This document shows positions 23,313 to 26,741 of a DNA stretch of 26,741 bases, in pieces. The notes under the pieces were generated by a model, which saw only the letters and a list, made by a program, of their open reading frames with translations, was not told where the DNA came from and made no database searches. Position numbers and translations under genes: made by a program. This DNA is from a virus. The stretch lies in the IMG/VR virus record IMGVR_UViG_3300031787_000707, positions 1 through 26,741 of that record; one strand, 5' to 3'. How positions within the stretch are numbered: the first letter of the stretch is position 1; each line of letters begins with the position of its first letter.

Positions 23313-23377
23313 ACACGCTGGATTGGCTGCTGATCGCCGGGCTTGTCGTAACGCTGTGGTTCATGGAGGACGATTGA
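23309..23377 (+). CDS. Microprotein with one membrane segment (22 residues)
   Basis: MNTLDWLLIAGLVVTLWFMEDD overlaps the methyltransferase stop (ATGA) and its own TGA lies directly before the ATG at 23378. One hydrophobic helix with acidic ends. Such a micro-ORF could be a coupling device or a functional small membrane protein; this cannot be decided from sequence. Confidence 0.45.
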   Translation: MNTLDWLLIAGLVVTLWFMEDD

Positions 23378-23608
23378 ATGAGGCAACAGCCAACGCTGGC
23401 GGATCTTCTGGCTCTACCAGCAGATGAAAAAACCAAGCGGTTTGACGCAATGGTGAAGCGCACGTTTTCGCATGTGGACGGGCGCGACCTACTTGCGGAA
23501 ATCCACCCACGCAACACGCTAGACATAAAGCGCAGGGTGGATGGCGTGGAAAAATGGTTTGAGGCCGATTGGCTGACAAACCTGATGGACGCAAGGAATG
23601 GCACGTAA
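23378..23608 (+). CDS. Small hypothetical protein
   Basis: A 76-residue, mixed-charge protein (TLADLLALPADEKTKRFDAMVKR, KRRVDGVEKWFEADWL). No family recognised. Its codon choice is less G/C-biased than that of its neighbours, a possible sign of separate origin. The stop overlaps the next ATG (TAATG). Confidence 0.55.
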   Translation: MRQQPTLADLLALPADEKTKRFDAMVKRTFSHVDGRDLLAEIHPRNTLDIKRRVDGVEKWFEADWLTNLMDARNGT

Positions 23609-23913
23609 TGACCGCCGCAGAAAACGCGCGCGCGCGCGGCGTGACCTTCGACGAAGCCGCCGATGACCTGCGCCGCCGGGCTGTCGAGTTGGAGCGGCGG
23701 GCCGAAATCGAGCGGCTACAGGCGCGCGTCGCGGAGTTGGAGGCGGAAGTTGCGTGGTTGCGCCGCGTTGACCGCGACGTGCGCGCCGAGGGCTTCGCGG
23801 CTGCGCGGGAGATGGCGGCGCGGGTGTGTGAGGGCGATAAGCACGCGCGCACGCCCAAGCACATTGCCGCCGCCATCCGCGCGCTGCGGCCGGACGATAG
23901 CAAGGCGGACTAA
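23608..23913 (+). CDS. Coiled-coil hypothetical protein, 5' paralogue of the 21877 gene
   Basis: A 101-residue protein with a long coiled coil (LERRAEIERLQARVAELEAEVAWLRR) and a basic C-terminal helix (HIAAAIRAL). It begins MTAAENARARG, like the protein at 21877, and its first 33 bases differ at only two positions; beyond that the sequences diverge. Last gene before the non-coding region. Confidence 0.6.
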   Translation: MTAAENARARGVTFDEAADDLRRRAVELERRAEIERLQARVAELEAEVAWLRRVDRDVRAEGFAAAREMAARVCEGDKHARTPKHIAAAIRALRPDDSKAD

Positions 23914-24040
23914 ATATCTGCCCTATCGCGCTTTTGTGCGTCTTGAAGGGAAACCCTTACGCGGCTAAGGGAATGGCGCCGAGGCCCGCCACGGCCCCGG
24001 CGCCGCACCACCACATCCCTACCTCGCGGCAGAGGCAGTG

Positions 24041-24083
24041 AGCATCCCGGGAGCCCACCACGGCGACCGGGATGCTTTGTCTT
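24041..24083 (+). terminator. Rho-independent terminator of the replication operon
   Basis: AGCATCCCGG (24041-24050) and CCGGGATGCT (24067-24076) form a perfect 10-bp stem, followed by TTGTCTT. The 16-nt loop contains GAGCCCACCAC, the same words as the recurring gene leader. Confidence 0.85.
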
Positions 24084-24328
24084 ATGTCAATATGTCAGCG
24101 ATCATTCAAGCACCTGCCCAGGTTACAAGCAGTTAATTACAAAGCGCATTGATCGGTGGGGGCTTCGAGAGTGCCCGGTTTATAAGGTTCCGTGGCTCCG
24201 ATCTGCGTTTCCGGACGAGACAAAATCTTACATGCCCAGCAAATACAGGATTTGGCCGATGTTATTGAAGGAGCGTCACGACCCCGGTATCAGAAAGTAG
24301 ATTTTTAGACGCCTGAAATATCAATGGG

Positions 24329-24412
24329 TTAGAGGGGGTCCCCCCCCTTCGTTTCCTGGGATTAGATTAACGTTTGGGAAGCGTGTCTCAAAAGTCAAGG
24401 GACCCCCCCTAA
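24329..24412. repeat. G-tract inverted repeat
   Basis: TTAGAGGGGGTCCC (24329-24342) recurs in inverted orientation at 24399-24412 as TTAGGGGGGGTCCC (one mismatch in 14), about 56 bp apart. The copies may be protein-binding sites or G-rich structures. Function unknown. Confidence 0.6.
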
Positions 24413-24500
24413 GCCATTGAAGAATAAGGCTCCTAGGTTTTCCGGATTTCCAAGAGTAGGCGTTTTCGAGCCTTATAGAATGGGCGTTTCTGACTTTCCC

Positions 24501-24574
24501 CTATACCTATAGGTATAGAGGCAGAGAGCCTCATATACCTCTTAGGGAGAGGCTATACCTCTACCTATAGGTAG
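24501..24574. repeat. Cluster of TATACCT repeats and palindromes
   Basis: CTATACCTATAGGTATAG (24501-24518) and CTACCTATAGGTAG (24561-24574) are perfect palindromes sharing TACCTATAGGTA. Between them lie GAGGC-N5-GCCTC (24518-24532) and CCTCT-N5-AGAGG (24538-24552). TATACCT occurs three times in direct orientation (24502, 24534, 24554) and once inverted (24511). Repeats this dense suggest iterons for an initiator protein, or a partition or resolution site. Confidence 0.6.
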
Positions 24575-24663
24575 GGCGCGATCCGGATGCGTTCGTCGGC
24601 GGCGCTGGCGAGTGCGGGGAGGAGCGTGATATCCTCCGGCGCACGAACGGAGGACGCCCCACC

Positions 24664-25008
24664 ATGGCCCACACCATCGTTACCACCGAAGCCCGCAACG
24701 GAACCTCCCACACCTACACCCACGCTGAGAGCGGACTGACGGCTGACGGAACCGATGGGCTGGCGAGGTTGTGCCGGAAGCTGGGCGCGCTGGGGTATTC
24801 GGGGCCGGCCGAAATCAAGGGCGAGGATGGGCGGCTGCACTACACCGTGCGGGGCGTCGAGCGGGTGGCGAAGCTGACGCTGACGGAGGGGGACCGGAGC
24901 GGCCTCAAGTGGCAGACCTACAGACCGAACCCCATGGCCGCCGCGAGGATGGCCGGTTCCGCTGGTGCGGGGGCGACCGAGAACGGCTTTTCGGGGGAGG
25001 GGAGCTAG
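24664..25008 (+). CDS. Hypothetical phage protein
   Basis: A 114-residue protein with a clear start: GGAGG, a CCCCACC spacer and ATG. Segments HTIVTTEARNGTSHTYTH, EIKGEDGRLHYTVRG and RVAKLTLTEG look like a small beta-rich domain, and the tail is Gly/Ala-rich. Not recognised. First gene after the non-coding region and directly upstream of the RusA-type gene, with which it is probably co-transcribed. Confidence 0.65.
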   Translation: MAHTIVTTEARNGTSHTYTHAESGLTADGTDGLARLCRKLGALGYSGPAEIKGEDGRLHYTVRGVERVAKLTLTEGDRSGLKWQTYRPNPMAAARMAGSAGAGATENGFSGEGS

Positions 25009-25761
25009 GTGGGTAGCGGCGAGGAGCAAAAAGCCGCTGGCGAGGCTCCTGAGAGGGAAATCGAAATCGAGGCGGAGGCGCTTCTGTGCGAGGCGCCGTC
25101 GTGTGCTCATCTGGCCGACACGCCACGGGCGGCGAGCGTCCCGGTCGCGAGCCTCTACGTCTCCGGCAAGCCACGCCCGAAGCAGTCGGGCCGGATGGTG
25201 CGCGGCGCGTTCGGGCGGTCGCGCTTTGTGAGCCAAGCCACGGCGGACAAGGGGATCAAGCTCTACCGGGAGCGGCTGACGCGCAGAGCACGGGAGGTCA
25301 TGGATATGATGGGCGGGCCGGAGAACGTCGCGGAGTGGACGAAAGCGCGAGGCGGCACAGCCGGGCTCTGGCTCATCGTGCGGTGGACGTTCGAGACGCC
25401 ACGGCGCGAGCGGTGGGGCGAGCCGCACACGGCGAAGCCAGACGCGGACAACCTGAGTAAGCTCCTTCTCGATGCGCTGTCTGACGGCGGCTGGTTCACG
25501 GGCTGGCGGAACGACGACGCGGCCGGCGCGAGGCTGTCCCTGGAAAAAACCTGGGGGCAGACGAGCGGGGTGGGCGTGGAAATGCGCGCCCTGGTGCCGG
25601 GCTCCCGCGAGAAGCGCGAGGCGCCGTCGTGTGCCTACGGGGAGCCGCCCGCGTGGCTGGCCGATGACGGCGTGCCCGCCTGGGTGCTGGCGGGAGCGGG
25701 CGAGGGGGTCGTGATAGACCCCCTGGGGGATCTAGTTCCGGACGGCGACGGGACGGATTAG
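25009..25761 (+). CDS. RusA-like Holliday junction resolvase with extensions
   Basis: A 250-residue protein. The RusA core spans about residues 48-185: VSGKPRPKQSGR, then KPDADNLSKLLLDAL (143-157) and WRNDDA (166-171), whose Asp145, Asp147 and Asp169/170 match the metal-binding residues of RusA. It would cut Holliday junctions produced during recombination-dependent replication. It begins with GTG directly after the previous TAG, with GGGGAG upstream. RusA proteins are usually about 120-140 residues; here about 45 residues precede and 65 follow the core. A 19-bp direct repeat (25088-25106 and 25616-25634) encodes EAPSCA in both extensions. Confidence 0.85.
   Translation: MGSGEEQKAAGEAPEREIEIEAEALLCEAPSCAHLADTPRAASVPVASLYVSGKPRPKQSGRMVRGAFGRSRFVSQATADKGIKLYRERLTRRAREVMDMMGGPENVAEWTKARGGTAGLWLIVRWTFETPRRERWGEPHTAKPDADNLSKLLLDALSDGGWFTGWRNDDAAGARLSLEKTWGQTSGVGVEMRALVPGSREKREAPSCAYGEPPAWLADDGVPAWVLAGAGEGVVIDPLGDLVPDGDGTD
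25088..25634 (+). repeat. 19-bp direct repeat flanking the RusA core
   Basis: GCGAGGCGCCGTCGTGTGC occurs at 25088-25106 and 25616-25634, in the same reading frame, encoding EAPSCA. It brackets the conserved catalytic domain. It may mark a duplicated linker or a recombination junction. Confidence 0.6.
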
Positions 25762-25788
25762 CGGACGGGCTGCCAGACCTGGTGCCGG

Positions 25789-25856
25789 GCTTGTTCGGTA
25801 GCTTGTTCGGTCCCGTCCGGAATGGGTTGCAGACGGGGCGGACGGTGCCATACAAT
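25789..25856 (+). promoter_or_regulatory. Promoter with tandem GCTTGTTCGGT repeats
   Basis: GCTTGTTCGGT occurs at 25789-25799 and 25801-25811 (12-bp period). Downstream, TTGCAG (25827-25832) and TACAAT (25851-25856) are 18 nt apart. CCGTCC (25813) and GGACGG (25840) flank the -35 region. The repeats may be an activator or repressor site. No coding start follows, so the product is probably an untranslated RNA. Confidence 0.5.
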
Positions 25857-25862
25857 CCGGGG

Positions 25863-26006
25863 GCTTGGCCCGGCTCTCGTGGTGGGGAGGCCGAGGCGGC
25901 GCGGCGGGTTGGACCGCCAGCGCGACAAGCGGGCGGCTGGTGGGCGTGATGGTGGCACCACAAGCGCAACGGGCCGGGGGAGTGATCCCTCGGCCCGTTT
26001 TCTTTT
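25863..26006 (+). ncRNA. Candidate small RNA, about 140 nt
   Basis: A promoter-like pair ends at 25856 and a strong terminator ends at 26006, with no ATG-led reading frame of note between them. The transcript would be G-rich with a GGTGGCACCAC-type hairpin (about 25951-25961) before the terminator stem. It contains GGTGG runs that could pair with the CCACC leaders of several phage mRNAs. That pairing is a hypothesis, not evidence of function. Confidence 0.4.
25968..26006 (+). terminator. Strong rho-independent terminator
   Basis: AACGGGCCG (25968-25976) pairs with CGGCCCGTT (25991-25999); an inner GGGA/TCCC stem closes a GTGA loop; TTTTCTTTT follows. It ends rightward transcription just before the convergent leftward genes. 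Confidence 0.9.
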
Positions 26007-26036
26007 CCGGACGGCGCGATGCGCTGGGCTTGTGGT

Positions 26037-26276
26037 CTAGAGGATCGGGGCGCCTTTGCGCCAGCGGGGGCGCGGGTCCAGTTCCGCGCGGTGCGTCGGG
26101 CGGACGATGCGCGATCCCCACTGGTGGGGCTCAGTTGCCTGTCGGATCGGGCGCCCTGGCGTGGCGTAGTAGTCGCCTGGGCGCGGCGGGCGGATCGGGC
26201 CGCGCTCGTAGAAGCAGAGGCCCAACCCTGGAAAGGGGGCGGGGCTGTCTGCGGGGGTCCAGGGCTCGCTAGTCAT
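26037..26276 (-). CDS. Small hypothetical protein
   Basis: A 79-residue, Pro/Arg-rich protein. I chose ATG 26276, which overlaps the end of the next gene by a few bases, over the earlier ATG at 26306. Motifs PFPGLGLCFYERGPI and YYATPGRPIRQ are distinctive but not recognised. Last gene of the leftward unit. Confidence 0.5.
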   Translation of the reverse strand: MTSEPWTPADSPAPFPGLGLCFYERGPIRPPRPGDYYATPGRPIRQATEPHQWGSRIVRPTHRAELDPRPRWRKGAPIL

Positions 26277-26595
26277 TGGTTGCCTTGGCAATGGCGATAT
26301 TCGCAAGCGAGGCGCTGTCCTGCCATGCGGCGTGGTCCGCGTCGGTCATGCTGTCGTCGCCGTTCATCCCGTGGCGCTCCACCATGCGAGAGGCGAAGGC
26401 GTGCAGGGCGCGAAGGGCGTCCAGCAACTCGGGCGCGGCGGCGATGAGGCGGGCGTTGGCCTCGGTGATGCCGTCAACATTGGTCGCATAGACTGCGGCC
26501 ACACTGTCGGCGGCTGCGAAGCCTGCGCCAATGCGCCAGCGCGAAAGGCTGGGCTCCTGTAGCGCAGTCCACGGGCCGGGGGTGTGCTTGGTCAT
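26269..26595 (-). CDS. TPGPW-type phage protein
   Basis: A 108-residue protein that begins MTKHTPGPW and contains VDGITEANARLIAAAPELLDALRAL, a pattern shared by many small phage proteins of unknown function (HTPGPW, then ANARLIAAAPELLEAL). The ATG has a strong AAAGGAG 8 nt upstream, embedded in the CCCACCA-type leader (26596-26620). I would expect a soluble accessory protein. The family is common and not functionally characterised as far as I know. Confidence 0.85.
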   Translation of the reverse strand: MTKHTPGPWTALQEPSLSRWRIGAGFAAADSVAAVYATNVDGITEANARLIAAAPELLDALRALHAFASRMVERHGMNGDDSMTDADHAAWQDSASLANIAIAKATND

Positions 26596-26619
26596 GTGGT
26601 GGGCTCCTTTGATGGTGGG

Positions 26620-26727
26620 TCAGATGAGCGGAAGGGCGATGGCCGCCGCCGCCCATAGGGCGGCGAGGGCCAGGGCTTCGGCGGCGGTGCCAGCGGCTTT
26701 GGCCGCTGCGCGGGCTAGGCGGGCCAT
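26620..26727 (-). CDS. Small Ala-rich membrane-type protein (35 residues)
   Basis: Leftward frame starting at ATG 26727; the product is basic at its start (MARLARAAAKAAG) followed by a hydrophobic Ala/Leu helix (ALALAALWAAAAIALPLI). The third positions are almost all C or G. No clear ribosome site is visible in the 14 bases before it, and the window ends there, so it may be coupled to a gene outside. Its TGA overlaps the start of the leader of the TPGPW gene. Confidence 0.4.
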   Translation of the reverse strand: MARLARAAAKAAGTAAEALALAALWAAAAIALPLI

Positions 26728-26741
26728 GCGGTGAGGCTCGC

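Larger units (their letters stand above)
23914..24663. other. 750-bp lower-GC non-coding region, candidate origin
   Basis: No convincing gene on either strand; the longest open frame (to the TAG at 24300) has no usable start. It holds, in order: AAGGG/CCCTT/AAGGG segments (23946-23971) that can form two mutually exclusive hairpins; a GGCGCCG/CGGCGCC inverted repeat (about 23975-24004); the 24041 terminator; a direct ATGTCA repeat (24084-24097); a G-tract inverted repeat (24329-24412); the TATACCT palindrome cluster (24501-24574); and a GGAGGA/TCCTCC inverted repeat (about 24620-24637). The base composition drops clearly below its surroundings from about 24080. Its position close to the primase-helicase gene suggests a replication origin. 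A packaging or partition site is the alternative. Confidence 0.5.

Noticed and set aside
24062-24300. Open stretch of about 70 codons in the non-coding region, including an ATG-led 22-codon end at 24232
   Set aside because: There is no usable start for the long version, no ribosome site for the short one, and the codon bias does not match the phage genes. A decayed gene remnant remains possible.
24501-24574. Telomere-resolution site of a linear plasmid prophage
   Set aside because: The palindromes are short and multiple rather than one long one, there is no protelomerase-like gene in the window, and an integrase with a tRNA attP indicates chromosomal integration.

Overview
The window is almost entirely a temperate, tailed bacteriophage genome (or an integrated copy) with a G+C of roughly two thirds. 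An alphaproteobacterial host is suggested by three independent signs: a small protein that matches the C-terminal sigma-binding part of the alphaproteobacterial cell-cycle regulator GcrA (18923-19279); no GANTC (the CcrM methylation site) found in a visual scan of the whole window; and a phage attachment site made from the 3' half of a tRNA-Pro(CGG) gene of alphaproteobacterial type. Genes are tightly packed, and many overlap by the ATGA, GTGA or TGATG pattern that implies translational coupling.

Layout, left to right. (1) 3-6261: the end of a very large virion-associated protein with a candidate gene nested in another frame, then a DUF6378-like protein, a metallophosphoesterase and a small HTH protein, closed by a strong terminator (6324-6361). 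(2) 6259-8633: lysogeny module, with attP in a tRNA-Pro 3' fragment flanked by arm-like repeats, a leftward tyrosine integrase, an excisionase-like HTH protein and an XRE repressor, facing a rightward Cro-like gene across a divergent operator region. (3) 8630-14744: recombination module, with a Sak4-like ATPase, a DUF669-like ssDNA-binding protein, an SF2 helicase, several small Cys-rich or hypothetical proteins and an Fe-S PD-(D/E)XK nuclease. (4) 14829-17732: receptor-binding/tail-fibre and lysis module (fibre proteins, holin, overlapping Rz/Rz1-type spanins, GH108 endolysin with an EF-hand loop). (5) 17818-23913: nucleotide-metabolism and replication module, with an HD phosphohydrolase, the GcrA-like protein, a primase-RepA helicase fusion, a beta-class DNA methyltransferase and three or four small proteins. 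(6) 23914-24663: a 750-bp lower-GC non-coding region with a terminator, a G-tract inverted repeat and a cluster of TATACCT-type palindromes, a candidate replication origin or other cis site. (7) 24664-26741: a hypothetical protein, a RusA-type resolvase, a candidate small RNA between a promoter and a terminator, and leftward accessory genes.

In function, the repressor, integrase and Xis-like protein would govern lysogeny. Sak4, SSB, helicase, Fe-S nuclease and RusA form a recombination set that complements the primase-helicase, with host Pol III presumably supplying polymerisation. The most interesting themes are host cell-cycle and epigenetic interaction (GcrA-like domain, GANTC absence, phage methyltransferase), a recurring CCCACCAC element around the Shine-Dalgarno of transcription-unit-leading genes, a repeated TGTCA-N3-TGACA operator, and the nested gene at 1246-1473. 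All statements come from reading the sequence; no database search was run.
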